Below, in pieces: positions 1-9,493 of a stretch of DNA of 64,000 nt. Under the pieces are notes generated by a model, which was given only the letters and a program-made list of their open reading frames with translations, was not told where the DNA came from and did not search any database. Within the stretch, counting starts at the first letter, position 1, and each line of letters begins with the position of its first letter. The position numbers and the translations under genes are program-made. The stretch lies in the NCBI RefSeq assembly GCF_022808695.1, contig NZ_JAKZKW010000016.1:1-64000 (forward strand). The letters are read 5' to 3'. This DNA comes from Fundidesulfovibrio soli (lineage in GTDB: Bacteria; Desulfobacterota; Desulfovibrionia; Desulfovibrionales; Desulfovibrionaceae).

Positions 1-11
1 CCGCCGGAGGC
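1..11. repeat. edge of a dispersed intergenic repeat (fragment)
   Basis: The first bases carry the CCGCCGGAGGC end that is shared by the dispersed hairpin repeats found further on at 11.6, 12.0, 19.3, 19.6, 59.9 and 60.0 kb. It lies just downstream of the pheT stop codon. The rest of the copy, if there is one, is outside the window, so this call rests on 11 bases only. Confidence 0.3.
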
Positions 12-27
12 GAAAGTATAATCCCGG

Positions 28-2439
28 CTACTGCTGGAACCTGACGGGCAGAGCGGCGATCAGCGCGTCGCAGAGCGCCTTGTGGGCCTTGTCCACGTCC
101 TTGTCGGTCAGGGTGCGCTGGGCGTGGCGGTAGGTGACGCGGTAGGTCACGTTCTTCTCCGCCGCGCCTTCTTGGGCGCCCTCGGGCACGAAGAGGTCAA
201 CCACGGCCGCTTCTTCCAATATCCCGATCTTCTGCCCGGCCACGGCGTCCAGCACCGAGGCCACGGAGAGCGCGGCGGGCATGACCAGGGTCATGTCCCG
301 GCGGGAGGGCGGGAACTTGGGCAGCCCCTGGAAGCGGATGGAGCGGCCGTCGTGCAGGGCCATGAGGGCCTCCAGGTCGATCTCGGCCATCCAGAGCTCG
401 GCCTTGACGCCGAAGCTCTCGGCCACGTCGGGCAGCACGCGGCCCATCTCGCCGATGCGGCGGCCTCCGTAGGATATCTCGACGCAGGGGGCCAGCCAGG
501 GGTGATCCTTCTTGACCGCGCACACGGGCGCGCCAAGTCCCAGGGAGCCCAGCAGGTTCTCCACCAGGCCCTTCAGGTCGGAGTAGTCGGCCTTCTCCTC
601 GGGCCAGGGGAAGGCGGTGAAGCGCGCGCCGTGCAGGGCCAGGGCCAGGCGGTGGGACTCGCGCACCGTGGTCTCGCTGGCCTTGTCGGCCTGGAAGACC
701 TTGGCCACCTCGAACAGGCGCAGGTTCATGTTGCCCTGGTTCAGGTTGTGGCGCACGGACTTGAGCAGGCCGGGGGCCAGGGCGGTGCGCATGACGTTCT
801 GGTCTTCCGAGAGGGGGTTGGCCACGGGCACGCGGCCCTCGTCGGGCAGGCCCAGAAGGTCCAGCTCCTGCTGGCCCACGAAGGAATAGTTCACGGTCTC
901 GCGCAGGCCCGCGCCGGCGGCCCAGGCCTTGATGCGGCGCAGGAAGGGCACCTCGGCCCCCAGGGTGTCGGTGATCTGGAGCTGCTTGACCATGCGCGGC
1001 ATCACGGCGGGGATGCGGTCCATGCCGTAGACGCGGCCCACCTCCTCGATGAGGTCCACCTCGCGCTCCAGGTCGAGCCGGGCGGGCGGGGGCGTGACGG
1101 TCCAGGCCTCGGAGGCCTTGGCCTCCACTTCGCAGCCCAGGCCCAGCAGGGTCTTGCGGCAGAAATCGGGAGTGACCTCCACGCCCAGCAGGGCGGTGGC
1201 GCGGGCCGGGCGGAAGCCCAGCGACGTGCTGACCCAGGGCGCGGGCTCGTCGCAGGCCACGCCGGGCAGCACCGTGCCGCCGGAGACCTGGGCCATGAGC
1301 GCGGCCGCGCGGTTCATGGCGAAAAGGGATGCGGGCTGGTCCACGCCGCGTTCGTAGCGGTAGGATGACTCACTGGAGATGCCCAGGCGGCGGCCGGTCT
1401 TGCGGATGGTGGCCGGGTTGAACACGGCGCACTCCAGCAGCACCTCGGTGGAGTCGGCGTTCATCTCGGTGTTCTCGCCGCCCATGACGCCCGCCAGGGC
1501 AACGGGCTTCTCGGCGTCGCAGATGAGCAGGTCGCTGCCGGTAAGGGTGCGCTCCTGGCCGTCCAGGGTGGTGAAGCGCATGCCGTCGGCGGCGCGTTTG
1601 ACCACGATGCGCCCGCCCGCCAGCAGGTTGCGGTCGAAGGCGTGCAGGGGCTGGCCCAGCTCGAGCATGACGTAGTTGGTGACGTCCACGATGTTGCTCA
1701 CCGGGCGCTGTCCCATGGCCGTGAGGCGGTAGCGCATCCAGGCCGGGCTCTGGCCCATGGCCACGCCCTTGAGGATGCGGGCGCGGTAGACCGGGCAGAG
1801 CTTGGGGTCCTCGATGGTGACGGAGACCAGGGAGGTGGCGTCCTCGCCGGATTCGCTCAGCTGGAAGCGGGGCAGGGTCAGGGGCAGGCCGAAGGCCATG
1901 GCCGTTTCGCGGGCCAGGCCCAGGATGGAGAGGCAGTCGGCGCGGTTGGGCGTGATGCCGATCTCCAGGATGGTGTCGTCGAGGTTCATGGCCTGGGCCA
2001 GGGTGATGCCCGGGGTAGGCGCGCCCTCGATCACCAGGATGCCCTCGGACTTCTCGGCCAGCCCAAGCTCCGACTCGGAGCAGATCATGCCGAAGGATTC
2101 CACGCCGCGGATCTTGCTCTTCTTGATGGTCAGCCCCCCGGGGAGGACCGTGCCGACCTTGGCCACGGGCACGCGCTGGCCGGCGGCCACGTTGGACGCG
2201 CCGCAGACGATCTGGAGGGGGGCGGCTTCGCCCACGTCCACGGTGCAGACGGAGAGCTTGTCCGCGTCGGGGTGCTTCTCGCGGGTGAGCACATGGCCCA
2301 CCACCACGTCGGCGGCGGCCGCGAAGGGGCGGCTGACGCCCTCCACTTCGAGGCCGAGCATGGTCAGCCTGTCGGCCAGGGTATCGACGGGACCCTCGTA
2401 GGGGACGAACTCACGCAGCCAGTTCAGAGAGAGAAGCAT
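28..2439 (-). CDS. pheT: phenylalanine--tRNA ligase beta subunit
   Basis: This is the large subunit of the alpha2/beta2 phenylalanyl-tRNA synthetase, which charges tRNA-Phe in the cytoplasm. The 803-residue product has the usual order: an N-terminal EMAP/OB-type tRNA-binding domain (about 40-150), B3/4 and B5 domains in the middle, a catalytic-like core, and a C-terminal ferredoxin-fold anticodon-binding domain ending VRFQQ. The open frame extends 19 codons further upstream, but ATG at 2439 begins the conserved MLLSLNWLREF start and has a GGAGG ribosome site, so I use it. It is the last gene of the thrS-infC-rpmI-rplT-pheS-pheT operon, about 106 bases after pheS. Confidence 0.97.
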   Translation of the reverse strand: MLLSLNWLREFVPYEGPVDTLADRLTMLGLEVEGVSRPFAAAADVVVGHVLTREKHPDADKLSVCTVDVGEAAPLQIVCGASNVAAGQRVPVAKVGTVLPGGLTIKKSKIRGVESFGMICSESELGLAEKSEGILVIEGAPTPGITLAQAMNLDDTILEIGITPNRADCLSILGLARETAMAFGLPLTLPRFQLSESGEDATSLVSVTIEDPKLCPVYRARILKGVAMGQSPAWMRYRLTAMGQRPVSNIVDVTNYVMLELGQPLHAFDRNLLAGGRIVVKRAADGMRFTTLDGQERTLTGSDLLICDAEKPVALAGVMGGENTEMNADSTEVLLECAVFNPATIRKTGRRLGISSESSYRYERGVDQPASLFAMNRAAALMAQVSGGTVLPGVACDEPAPWVSTSLGFRPARATALLGVEVTPDFCRKTLLGLGCEVEAKASEAWTVTPPPARLDLEREVDLIEEVGRVYGMDRIPAVMPRMVKQLQITDTLGAEVPFLRRIKAWAAGAGLRETVNYSFVGQQELDLLGLPDEGRVPVANPLSEDQNVMRTALAPGLLKSVRHNLNQGNMNLRLFEVAKVFQADKASETTVRESHRLALALHGARFTAFPWPEEKADYSDLKGLVENLLGSLGLGAPVCAVKKDHPWLAPCVEISYGGRRIGEMGRVLPDVAESFGVKAELWMAEIDLEALMALHDGRSIRFQGLPKFPPSRRDMTLVMPAALSVASVLDAVAGQKIGILEEAAVVDLFVPEGAQEGAAEKNVTYRVTYRHAQRTLTDKDVDKAHKALCDALIAALPVRFQQ

Positions 2440-2545
2440 ATGCAAAGCCTCCGGCGGAAGGACGCCCCGCGAGGGGTGCCCGGCCCGCCCGGTCATCGAG
2501 ATCGAGGTAGGTCCGCCGGGCCAGACGCATTACGCGCCCCGGCCG

Positions 2546-3595
2546 CTAGGCGAACTGGCCCAGGAAACGGACGTCGTTTTCGAAAAAGAGCCGCAGGTCG
2601 CCCACGCCGTACTTGAGCATGGTCACGCGCTCCACACCCATGCCGAAGGCGAAGCCGGAATGGACCTCGGGGTCGATGTCCACGGCCTTGAGCACGTTGG
2701 GGTCCACCATGCCGCAGCCCAGGATCTCCACCCAGCCGGTGGACTTGCAGACCCGGCAGGTCTGGCCGTCCACGTGGCCCTTGCCCTCGCACATGACGCA
2801 GGAGATGTCGACCTCGGCGCTGGGCTCGGTGAAGGGGAAGAAGCTCGGGCGGAAGCGCACAAGGGTGTCGGGGCCGAAGATGCGGTGCACGAAGAAGGTC
2901 AGGGTGCCGCGAAGGTCGGCCATGGTCACGCCCTTGTCCACGAGGATGCCCTCGATCTGGTGGAACATGGGGGAGTGGGTGAGGTCGGAATCCCGGCGGT
3001 AGACCTTGCCCGGCGCGATGGCGGCCACGGGGGGCTTGCGGGAGAGCAGCGTGCGCACCTGCAGGGGCGAGGTGTGCGTGCGCAAAAGGACGTTGTCCCC
3101 GATGTAGAGGGTGTCCTGCATGTCCCGGGCGGGGTGCTCGGGAGGGAAGTTCAGGGCTTCGAAGTTGTAGAAGTCGGTCTCGATCTCCGGGCCGGAGACG
3201 ATCTCGAAGCCCATGCTCTGGAAGGCGCTGGTGATCTCCTCCGACACGATGGTCAGAGGATGCAGCCCGCCCAGGGACGGCGCGCGTCCCGGCAGGGAGG
3301 GGTCGAACCCGGCGAGCATGGCCTCGTCCTGGGCGCGCTTGAGGGCCTCGAGGCGCAGGGTGTACTGCGCGGTGAGCGACTCCTTCACGGAGTTGGCGGC
3401 CTGCCCCGCGTCGCGCTTCTCCTCGGGGGTGAGCCCGGGGAGCTTGGCCATGATCTGGGCCAGGCGGCCCTTGCGCCCCAGGAAGAGCACGCGCAGCTCT
3501 TCCAGGTGCTCGAAGGAATCCGCCCGGCCGAGGATGCTCTTGGCTTCCTCGGCCAGGGCGGTAAGCTCTTCGACGAGGGCTCGGCCTGAACTCAC
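2546..3595 (-). CDS. pheS: phenylalanine--tRNA ligase alpha subunit
   Basis: This is the catalytic subunit of phenylalanyl-tRNA synthetase. The product is 349 residues, normal for the family. It has an N-terminal coiled-coil region (about 1-90) that contacts tRNA and a class II aminoacyl-tRNA synthetase core with the MHPLT-like motif and the C-terminal [10 protein letters not shown] motif 3. A four-cysteine cluster (CVMCEGKGH...CRVC) resembles a zinc knuckle and is seen in some bacterial PheS. The start is GTG at 3595, sharing its first base with the rplT stop TAG; the AAGGTG inside the last rplT codons can serve as ribosome site. Translational coupling to rplT is therefore likely. Confidence 0.96.
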   Translation of the reverse strand: MSSGRALVEELTALAEEAKSILGRADSFEHLEELRVLFLGRKGRLAQIMAKLPGLTPEEKRDAGQAANSVKESLTAQYTLRLEALKRAQDEAMLAGFDPSLPGRAPSLGGLHPLTIVSEEITSAFQSMGFEIVSGPEIETDFYNFEALNFPPEHPARDMQDTLYIGDNVLLRTHTSPLQVRTLLSRKPPVAAIAPGKVYRRDSDLTHSPMFHQIEGILVDKGVTMADLRGTLTFFVHRIFGPDTLVRFRPSFFPFTEPSAEVDISCVMCEGKGHVDGQTCRVCKSTGWVEILGCGMVDPNVLKAVDIDPEVHSGFAFGMGVERVTMLKYGVGDLRLFFENDVRFLGQFA

Positions 3596-3948
3596 TAGTT
3601 CACCTTGGCCTTGGCCATCTCGACCAGCTTGGCGAAGCCGATCTTCTCGCGCACGGCCATGTCGGCCAGGACCTTGCGGTCCAGTTCGATGCCGGCCAGG
3701 TTCAGGCCGTGGATGAACTTGCCGTAGCTCATGCCGTTCTCGCGGGCGGCGGCGTTGATGCGCATGATCCACAGCTTGCGGAATTCGCGCTTCTTCACCT
3801 TGCGGTCGCGGTAGGCGTAAGCCAGGGCGCGCTCGACGTTTTCGCGTGCGGTTTCGTAGAGCACCGAGCGGGCGCCCACGAAGCCTTTGGCCATCTTCAG
3901 ATACTTTTTGTGCCGCTTGTGGGCGGCGAGTCCGCGTTTAACGCGCAT
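3595..3948 (-). CDS. rplT: 50S ribosomal protein L20
   Basis: L20 is needed early in 50S assembly and binds 23S rRNA. The 117-residue product begins [15 protein letters not shown] and is very basic, as expected. The ATG at 3948 follows a GAGGACGAAACC ribosome site. The frame continues upstream but that part is not L20-like. In many bacteria L20 represses its own operon by binding mRNA near rpmI. The 168 bases between rpmI and rplT contain GC-rich inverted repeats that could form such a leader, but I cannot show the L20 site. Confidence 0.97.
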   Translation of the reverse strand: MRVKRGLAAHKRHKKYLKMAKGFVGARSVLYETARENVERALAYAYRDRKVKKREFRKLWIMRINAAARENGMSYGKFIHGLNLAGIELDRKVLADMAVREKIGFAKLVEMAKAKVN

Positions 3949-4116
3949 GGTTTCGTCCTCCTTGGAGCAAGGCCCGCGGGATGACACCTCGCTGGGGCTT
4001 CTCCACAAATTGAAAAGCGTACGTAGCCGCCGATGCCGCGGCAGCCGTTCCCTCGGGCCAGCCGGAAGAATCCGGCCGGTCGCAGGGTCGGCCCTGCGTC
4101 CGTAGGCGGCCTTCGG

Positions 4117-4314
4117 CTAGGCGTAGGGCATCATCCGCCGGCAGGCACGCTCGTTGGCGCTGTCGACGATGGCCGAGGGCGACAACTGGCGCTTCCGCTT
4201 GGCGGTCTTCTTGGTCAGGATGTGGCGCTTGTTCTGCCTGCGACGGCGGAACTTGCCGGTGCCGGTGACACTGAAGCGTTTCGCGGCACACTTGTTGGTC
4301 TTCATCTTGGGCAT
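4117..4314 (-). CDS. rpmI: 50S ribosomal protein L35
   Basis: The 65-residue product starts MPKMKTNKCAAKRF and is strongly basic. Both the motif and the length are typical of L35, a small protein of the large ribosomal subunit. It lies between infC (86 bases upstream) and rplT (168 bases downstream), which is the conserved order in bacteria. An AGGAGGACGAC ribosome site precedes the ATG. Confidence 0.97.
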   Translation of the reverse strand: MPKMKTNKCAAKRFSVTGTGKFRRRRQNKRHILTKKTAKRKRQLSPSAIVDSANERACRRMMPYA

Positions 4315-4400
4315 TGTCGTCCTCCTGAAAATACTGCCCGCTCCGGGTTTATTCTCCCCGCAGCGGGCGGCACGCCGTAACCTGCGTGATATGTTGTGCG

Positions 4401-4931
4401 CTAAGGTTTCTTTTTCACCGATGGAGCAAGCATCATGTTCATGACGCGCCCCTCGAAGCGGGGCTCCTGCTCCACCTTGACCAGATCGCCGAGGTCAACC
4501 ACGATGCGCTCGAGGATCTTGGCGCCGCGGTCCTTGTGGACCACCTCGCGCCCGCGGAAGAACACCGAGACCTTGCAGCGGTCGCCTGCTTCCAGGAAGC
4601 GGCGGATGTGCTTGAGTTTGGTCTGGTAGTCGTGCTCGTCGGTCTTTGGCCGGACTTTGATTTCCTTGACCTGGATGACCGTCTGCTTCTTCCTGGCTTC
4701 CTGTAGCTTCTTCTGCTGCTGGTATTTGAACTTACCGTTATCCATGATCCGGCAGACCGGGGGATCGGCGGCAGCGGCGACCTCGACCAGGTCCAGGCCT
4801 TTCTCCTGGGCCAGTCGAAGGGCCTCGCTGGTGGGCAGAATTCCCAGCTGGGAGCCGTCGTCGGCGATCACCCGCACTTCGCGAGCGCGGATCTGATGGT
4901 TGCAGCGTGCGGCGTCACTGGCAGAAGTTAT
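4401..4931 (-). CDS. infC: translation initiation factor IF-3 (probable ATA start)
   Basis: IF-3 binds the 30S subunit and rejects non-standard start codons. The first ordinary start in frame, GTG at 4877, would remove the conserved [12 protein letters not shown] region. Reading upstream in frame gives a normal-looking N-terminus that begins at ATA (4931-4929), eight bases after an AGGAGG site. The resulting 176 residues match the usual family length of about 180. The N-terminal domain is followed by the linker and the C-terminal 30S-binding domain ([17 protein letters not shown]). Its first codons overlap the 3' end of thrS. A rare start codon on infC is the known basis of IF-3 autoregulation in enterobacteria, where the codon is AUU. 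ATA here is my inference. Confidence 0.9.
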   Translation of the reverse strand: MTSASDAARCNHQIRAREVRVIADDGSQLGILPTSEALRLAQEKGLDLVEVAAAADPPVCRIMDNGKFKYQQQKKLQEARKKQTVIQVKEIKVRPKTDEHDYQTKLKHIRRFLEAGDRCKVSVFFRGREVVHKDRGAKILERIVVDLGDLVKVEQEPRFEGRVMNMMLAPSVKKKP

Positions 4932-6852
4932 AGCGCATTCCTCCTCGTTTGAATGGGGCCTGGCAGTCCTCGAGAATTTTCGAGGCCACGTCTTCCACTC
5001 CCATAAGTCCTAAATTCTCACCCGAGCGCAGGCGGACGTTTACGCCGCGCGCTTCGAGCTCCTGGTCCCCGATGACGAGCATGTAGGGGATTTTCTCCAT
5101 TTGGGCCTCGCGCACCTTGTAGCCGAGCTTCTCGTTGCGGAGGTCGGCCTCCGCGCGGATGCCCGCATCCCGCAGGCGCTCCAGCACGAACTGTGCGTAG
5201 GCGTCGTGCGCGTCGGTGACGGTGAGGATTCTCGCCTGCACCGGGGCCAACCACGTGGGAAAGGCTCCCGCCGTGTGCTCGATGAGCACACCCAGGAACC
5301 GTTCAACCGCGCCGAGTATGACCCTGTGCAGCATGACCGGCCGGTGTTTCTCTCCGTCCTGGCCGGTGTAGGTCAGGTCGAAGCGCTCCGGCAGGGTGAA
5401 GTCGCACTGGATCGTTGCGCACTGCCACCGGCGATCTAAAGCATCTTTGAGTTTAATGTCAATCTTGGGCCCGTAGAAAGCTCCGTCGCCCTCGTTGACC
5501 GTGTAGGGCAATCCGGCGGCGTTCATGGCCTGGATCAGGGCGTTGGTCGCCAGGTCCCAGGCTTCGTCGGAGCCGATGGACTTCTCGGGGCGCGTGGAGA
5601 GCTGGGCCTCGAAATCGAAGCCGAACAGGCCCACCACGTCCTTGACGAAGGTTATGATGCCGATGATCTCGTCCTGCAGCTGGTCGGGGCGGCAGAGGAT
5701 GTGCGCGTCGTCCTGGGTGAACTGGCGCACGCGCAGCAGGCCGTGCAGCACGCCGGACTTTTCGTGGCGGTGCACCACGCCCAGCTCGAAATAACGCTGG
5801 GGCAGGTCCCGGTAGGAGCGCAGGCGGGACTTGTAGATCAGCATGTGCGACAGGCAGTTCATGGGCTTGATGCCGTAGGCCTGCTCGTCGATCTCGGTGA
5901 AATACATGTTCTCGCGGTAGTTGTCGTAGTGCCCGGAGCGCTCCCAAAGCTCGCGCTTGAGAATCTGCGGGCCCTGCACGATCTGGTAGCCGCGGCGCAG
6001 GTGCTCCTTGCGCTCGAAATCTTCGATGATGGTGCGCACCAGCGCGCCCTTGGGGTGCCAGATGGCCATGCCCGCGCCGGCCTCGTCCGAGAAGCTGAAG
6101 AGGTCGAGCTGGACGCCCAGGCGGCGATGGTCACGCTTCTTGGCCTCCTCCAGGCGCTGGAGGTAGGTCTTGAGCTCCTTGGGGTCGGCGAAGGCCGCGC
6201 CGTAGATGCGCGAAAGCATGGGGCGCTTCTCGTCGCCGCGCCAGTAGGCGCCTGCCACGTGGGTCAGCTTGAAGGCCTTGAGGAAGCTGGTGGAGGGAAC
6301 GTGGGGGCCGCGGCAGAGGTCCGTGAAGGCGCCCTGGGTGTAGAGCGACACGGTGTCCGCCGGAATGTCGGCCAGCACTTCGAGCTTGTAGTCCTCGCCC
6401 ATGGACTTGAACACGCCCTCGGCCTCGTCCTTGGAGACAGTCCGGCAGGAGAAGGGGTGCCCCTGGGCCACCAGGCGCTCCATCTCGGCCTGGATGCGCT
6501 CCAGGTCTTCCGGGGTGAAGGGGCGCTCGAAGGCGAAATCGTAGTAGAAGCCGTTCTCGATGGCCGGGCCGATGGTCACCTGGGCGCTGGGGAACAGCGA
6601 CTTGACCGCCTCGGCCAGCACGTGGGCTGCGGAGTGGCGGATGACCTCGACGCCCTCGGGGCTGTCGGAGGGGATGGGAGTCAGCTCGGTGCAGGTGTCG
6701 GGCAGCGGGGCGTAGAGGTCCAGAAGCGCCTCGCCGCAGCGAGCCACCACCGTGTTCTTGAAGGCCTTGCCGGAGAGCGCCTTGGCGAGCACTTCCCCAA
6801 CTTTTTGGCCGGCCTGTGCCTCAACAGTCTGATCACCGACGCGGACGTTCAC
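4915..6852 (-). CDS. thrS: threonine--tRNA ligase
   Basis: ThrRS charges tRNA-Thr and edits mischarged serine. The 645-residue protein has an N-terminal TGS domain (1-60), an editing domain with the [10 protein letters not shown] zinc/editing motif (about 85-230), a class II catalytic core ([19 protein letters not shown], then PMNC for zinc binding) and a C-terminal anticodon-binding domain. The start is GTG at 6852, seven bases after GGAG; the upstream extension of the frame runs into a terminator and a tRNA and is not coding. Its end overlaps infC. It heads the translation operon, and no T-box leader is visible. Confidence 0.97.
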   Translation of the reverse strand: MNVRVGDQTVEAQAGQKVGEVLAKALSGKAFKNTVVARCGEALLDLYAPLPDTCTELTPIPSDSPEGVEVIRHSAAHVLAEAVKSLFPSAQVTIGPAIENGFYYDFAFERPFTPEDLERIQAEMERLVAQGHPFSCRTVSKDEAEGVFKSMGEDYKLEVLADIPADTVSLYTQGAFTDLCRGPHVPSTSFLKAFKLTHVAGAYWRGDEKRPMLSRIYGAAFADPKELKTYLQRLEEAKKRDHRRLGVQLDLFSFSDEAGAGMAIWHPKGALVRTIIEDFERKEHLRRGYQIVQGPQILKRELWERSGHYDNYRENMYFTEIDEQAYGIKPMNCLSHMLIYKSRLRSYRDLPQRYFELGVVHRHEKSGVLHGLLRVRQFTQDDAHILCRPDQLQDEIIGIITFVKDVVGLFGFDFEAQLSTRPEKSIGSDEAWDLATNALIQAMNAAGLPYTVNEGDGAFYGPKIDIKLKDALDRRWQCATIQCDFTLPERFDLTYTGQDGEKHRPVMLHRVILGAVERFLGVLIEHTAGAFPTWLAPVQARILTVTDAHDAYAQFVLERLRDAGIRAEADLRNEKLGYKVREAQMEKIPYMLVIGDQELEARGVNVRLRSGENLGLMGVEDVASKILEDCQAPFKRGGMRYNFCQ

Positions 6853-6893
6853 GATATCGCTCCATCCCGGGAGGCGTACGGCTTCCCAAGTCG

Positions 6894-6919
6894 AAAAAAA
6901 GGGAGGCGGGGCCTCCCTT
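6894..6919 (-). terminator. rho-independent terminator after tRNA-Val
   Basis: On the minus strand a perfect 9-bp GC-rich stem with a 3-base loop is followed by seven T. It begins 9 bases after the CCA end of tRNA-Val and ends only 41 bases before the thrS GTG, so the thrS operon must either start inside this stretch or depend on readthrough. Confidence 0.85.
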
Positions 6920-6927
6920 AAGGTCAA

Positions 6928-7002
6928 TGGTAGGACCGAGGAGATTTGAACTCCTGACCCCTTGCGTGTCAAGCAAGTGCTCTCCCCCTGAGCTACGGTC
7001 CT
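6928..7002 (-). tRNA. tRNA-Val (anticodon GAC)
   Basis: The minus strand shows a complete cloverleaf: acceptor stem AGGACCG/CGGTCCT, D-arm with TAGCTCAGGGGGAGAGC, anticodon stem CTTGC/GCAAG around loop TTGACAC (anticodon GAC), and T-arm GTTCAAATC. The CCA end is encoded. It reads GUC (and GUU) valine codons. It has its own terminator and lies upstream of thrS on the same strand. Confidence 0.97.
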
Positions 7003-7013
7003 GCAGGGAGGAG

Positions 7014-7043
7014 ACAAATGCCCAAACCAGGCCGCGAAGTCAA
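7014..7043 (-). promoter_or_regulatory. candidate sigma-70 promoter for tRNA-Val
   Basis: On the minus strand TTGACT (7043-7038) lies 18 bases before ATTTGT. The -35 box is good and the -10 box weak. The position, just upstream of the tRNA 5' end at 7002, fits a stable-RNA promoter. Confidence 0.4.
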
Positions 7044-7094
7044 GGGGTTTCTCCCGCCGGCGAGTACTTTTTCTTTTCAGCCGCTCAAGCCCAG

Positions 7095-8897
7095 TCAAAC
7101 CGCCGGCAGGCTCACCGTGAACTCACAGCCCTTGCCCTGCTCGGACACGGCCCGGATGTCGCCCTGGTGGTCCTGCAGGATGCGGTAGCACACCGAGAGC
7201 CCCAGGCCCGTGCCCCGCTCCTTGGTGGTGTAGAAGGGGTTGAAGATCTGCTTGAGCTGCTCGGGCGGCAGGCCCGGCCCGGTGTCGCGCACGATGATCT
7301 CGGCCGAATTTCCGGCAAGCCTGGTGGTCACGGCCACGCGCCCGCCCTCGGGCATGGCCTCGGCCGCGTTCTTGACCAGGTTGATGATCACCTGGCGCAG
7401 CTGCGCCGGGTCGTGCTGCACGGGGGGCAGGCCCTCGGCCAGGTCGGTGTGCAGCTCGATCCTGCGCGCGGCCAGCTCCGCCTCCATGAGCTTGAGGGTG
7501 TCGGACACGGTGGCGTTGAGCTCCAGCGGTTCGAGCTTGGGGGCCGAGGGCCGCGTGAAGTCGCGCACCTCCTCCAGGAGGGTCTCCAGGCGCTTGGCCT
7601 CCTCCTCCACCAGGCGCAGCTTCTCGTGCTCCTTGCTGTCCGCGTCCAGGGTGCGCCGCACCTGCCGGGCGAACCCGGCCATGAGCATGAGCGGGTTCTT
7701 GATCTCGTGGGAGATGCGGGATGCCGCCTCCCCGATGGCGGCGAAGCGCTCGGAGCGGATCAGGCGCTCCTGCGTGTCCAGCAGGGTGCGCAGGTTTTCG
7801 GTGATCTTGTCGCGGGCCTCGCGCAACTCGTGGGTGCGGGCCTCCACCTCGGACTTGAGCGCGCTGGACCAGCGCATGGAGAAATACACGGTCACGGCCA
7901 GGCCCATGAAGACCACGGCCTGGAAGGCGGCCACCATGAGCATCTCGCGCCGGGCGGCCTGGCCGATGATGCCTTCCACCTCATCCATGGGGGCCACGAC
8001 GGCCACGCCCCAGACCAGCGGGCGGGGCTGGTCCGGCGCGATGCGCGCCGGGGTGTAGGCGATGAGCTTGCGCACCTCCCCCCGCGCGCCGCGGTGCCAG
8101 CCGGAGACGTACCAGTCCACGCCCTCCTGCCCCGTGAGGATCTGGTCGCGCATGATGGTTTCGATGCGGGAGTAGTCCAGGTTCGGGTCGCGCCCGATGC
8201 GGGCCTGCACGGCGTCGCGGCCGATGAAGTCCTCGATGTAGTGGTCCAGGAAGATGCCCCGCTGGTCCAGCACCCAGGCGTAGCCGGTCTCGCCGGAGCG
8301 CACGTCGTGGGCGTAGCGTTGGGCCACGCTCATGGCGTCCACGACCATGAACAGGGAGCCGGGCCTGTCGGGGGCCGCGCCCACGGGCCAGTAGCGGGTG
8401 GCGACGCGCACGATGGTCTTGCCCTTGAAGGGGCCGGAGGCGGGCGTCTCGCACGGGCCGTAGAGCGCCTTGAACGGGGTGGCGGTGCCGTCGGCCCAGT
8501 CCAGGAAGGGGGTGTAGTCAAGGATCAGGGGCTCCTCCACAGGGCCGCGCTCATCGTAGAGGGTCACGTTCTGGGAACCGGGAGGCGAATAGCCGATGGC
8601 CAGCACGTCGCTGGAGCGCAGGATCTCCAGGAAGGGGGGGATGGCCCGCTCCGGGGTCTGCATGATCTCGGGGTGCTTGTGGCCGATGTTGGACAGCTCC
8701 AGCAGGCTGTCCTGCAGGTAGGCGAAGTGCTGGGTGATGTCCTGGGCGACCTTCTGGGCCAGGATGAGCTGCTGCTTGTTGAACTGGCGCGTGGCCACGG
8801 CCTGCAGCTCGCTCTGGGCCCGCTGCCCGATCCACCACATGACCGCGCCCAGGATCAGGAGCGCCGTTGTGGCGAGGATGACGAACTTTCGGGTCAT
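7095..8897 (-). CDS. membrane sensor histidine kinase with periplasmic CACHE-type domain
   Basis: The 600-residue protein has a first membrane helix at about 7-24, a large periplasmic region (30-315) of double-CACHE character (the [13 protein letters not shown] segment near 202 is typical), a second helix at about 320-340, a coiled-coil linker, a HisKA dimerisation domain with [10 protein letters not shown] (His397 is the phosphorylation site), and a HATPase domain with [19 protein letters not shown] and GTGLGL. It has no receiver domain and no response regulator gene beside it, so its partner is unknown. CACHE domains usually bind small extracellular metabolites such as organic acids or amino acids; the ligand cannot be read from the sequence. 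Confidence 0.9.
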   Translation of the reverse strand: MTRKFVILATTALLILGAVMWWIGQRAQSELQAVATRQFNKQQLILAQKVAQDITQHFAYLQDSLLELSNIGHKHPEIMQTPERAIPPFLEILRSSDVLAIGYSPPGSQNVTLYDERGPVEEPLILDYTPFLDWADGTATPFKALYGPCETPASGPFKGKTIVRVATRYWPVGAAPDRPGSLFMVVDAMSVAQRYAHDVRSGETGYAWVLDQRGIFLDHYIEDFIGRDAVQARIGRDPNLDYSRIETIMRDQILTGQEGVDWYVSGWHRGARGEVRKLIAYTPARIAPDQPRPLVWGVAVVAPMDEVEGIIGQAARREMLMVAAFQAVVFMGLAVTVYFSMRWSSALKSEVEARTHELREARDKITENLRTLLDTQERLIRSERFAAIGEAASRISHEIKNPLMLMAGFARQVRRTLDADSKEHEKLRLVEEEAKRLETLLEEVRDFTRPSAPKLEPLELNATVSDTLKLMEAELAARRIELHTDLAEGLPPVQHDPAQLRQVIINLVKNAAEAMPEGGRVAVTTRLAGNSAEIIVRDTGPGLPPEQLKQIFNPFYTTKERGTGLGLSVCYRILQDHQGDIRAVSEQGKGCEFTVSLPAV

Positions 8898-8971
8898 GGC
8901 GGCATCCTTATGCGAGCTTGCTCAAGGCATACAGCATCCCGGAGGCTTGGGCAACGGCGGCGAGGCTCCGC

Positions 8972-9000
8972 TTGATACGTCGCGGGGCAGAGAGTATGCT
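8972..9000 (+). promoter_or_regulatory. sigma-70-type promoter for the small peptide/lipoprotein pair
   Basis: TTGATA (8972-8977) and TATGCT (8995-9000) are separated by exactly 17 bases and lie 28 bases before the ATG at 9028. Both boxes are close to consensus in an otherwise GC-rich region. Confidence 0.65.
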
Positions 9001-9027
9001 TCACAATCCAAAAGGAGGGATGCTGCA

Positions 9028-9099
9028 TGAAACGTGCGGACACGATCTTCGCCCTGACGGGCATGGCCCTCTACATCCTGGCGCTCACATGGCGATAGG
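9028..9099 (+). CDS. small hydrophobic peptide (23 aa), coupled to downstream lipoprotein
   Basis: ATG at 9028 is preceded by a strong AAAGGAGGG ribosome site and by a good promoter 28 bases upstream. The peptide begins MKRADTIFALTG, continues with a hydrophobic stretch (residues 7-22) and ends in TWR, so it could span or sit on the inner membrane. Its last codons overlap the ATG of the next gene (9089), which itself has no clear ribosome site. Translation of the lipoprotein probably depends on this ORF. It may be a real membrane microprotein or just a leader that couples translation; I know no family for it. Confidence 0.6.
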
Positions 9100-9343
9100 C
9101 AGGCCGGCCACCCTGGCGATGGCTTCGGGCCTGATTCTGGCATGCCTGCTGGCTGGCGGCTGCGGGGGCGCGCCCCGCTACGAGCGCCACGGCGCCACCC
9201 CGGCCCAGCAGGAGCAGGACAACGCCGACTGCGCCTGGGAGGCGGCCAAGGCCACCGGCAACATGCCCGGCACCGGCCGCGAGGAGCGCGTTCAGGAGCT
9301 TATGGACGCCTGCATGCGGGCCAAGGGCTACGCGAAGCACTAG
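9089..9343 (+). CDS. small predicted lipoprotein
   Basis: The 84-residue product has an N-terminal signal sequence (MAIGRPATLAMASGLILAC) ending in the lipobox-like LLAGGC, so the cysteine near residue 25 would be lipidated after cleavage. The mature part is polar and has two more cysteines (DCAWEA and DACMRAKGY); this C...C...KGY pattern is common in small proteobacterial lipoproteins of unknown role and may form a disulfide. The ATG overlaps the preceding 23-residue ORF by 11 bases. No function can be assigned. Confidence 0.7.
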   Translation: MAIGRPATLAMASGLILACLLAGGCGGAPRYERHGATPAQQEQDNADCAWEAAKATGNMPGTGREERVQELMDACMRAKGYAKH

Positions 9344-9493
9344 GCCCGTGCCCGGCATGCTTCGGGCGCTGCCAAGCGGCAATCCGGCCGGTGCGACGGC
9401 AGCCAGCGGGTCCGGACCTGCCGAGGCGATCTGGTTCCCGCAACGCGATGCGACCGCTTGAGGCCGACTGGACGCGCTCCTGGCGCATCACGG

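Noticed and set aside
82-1368. Long plus-strand open frame (428 codons) opposite pheT
   Set aside because: It is an antisense shadow caused by high GC at third positions; the product is rich in His, Gly and Gln with no recognisable fold, and pheT on the other strand is certain.
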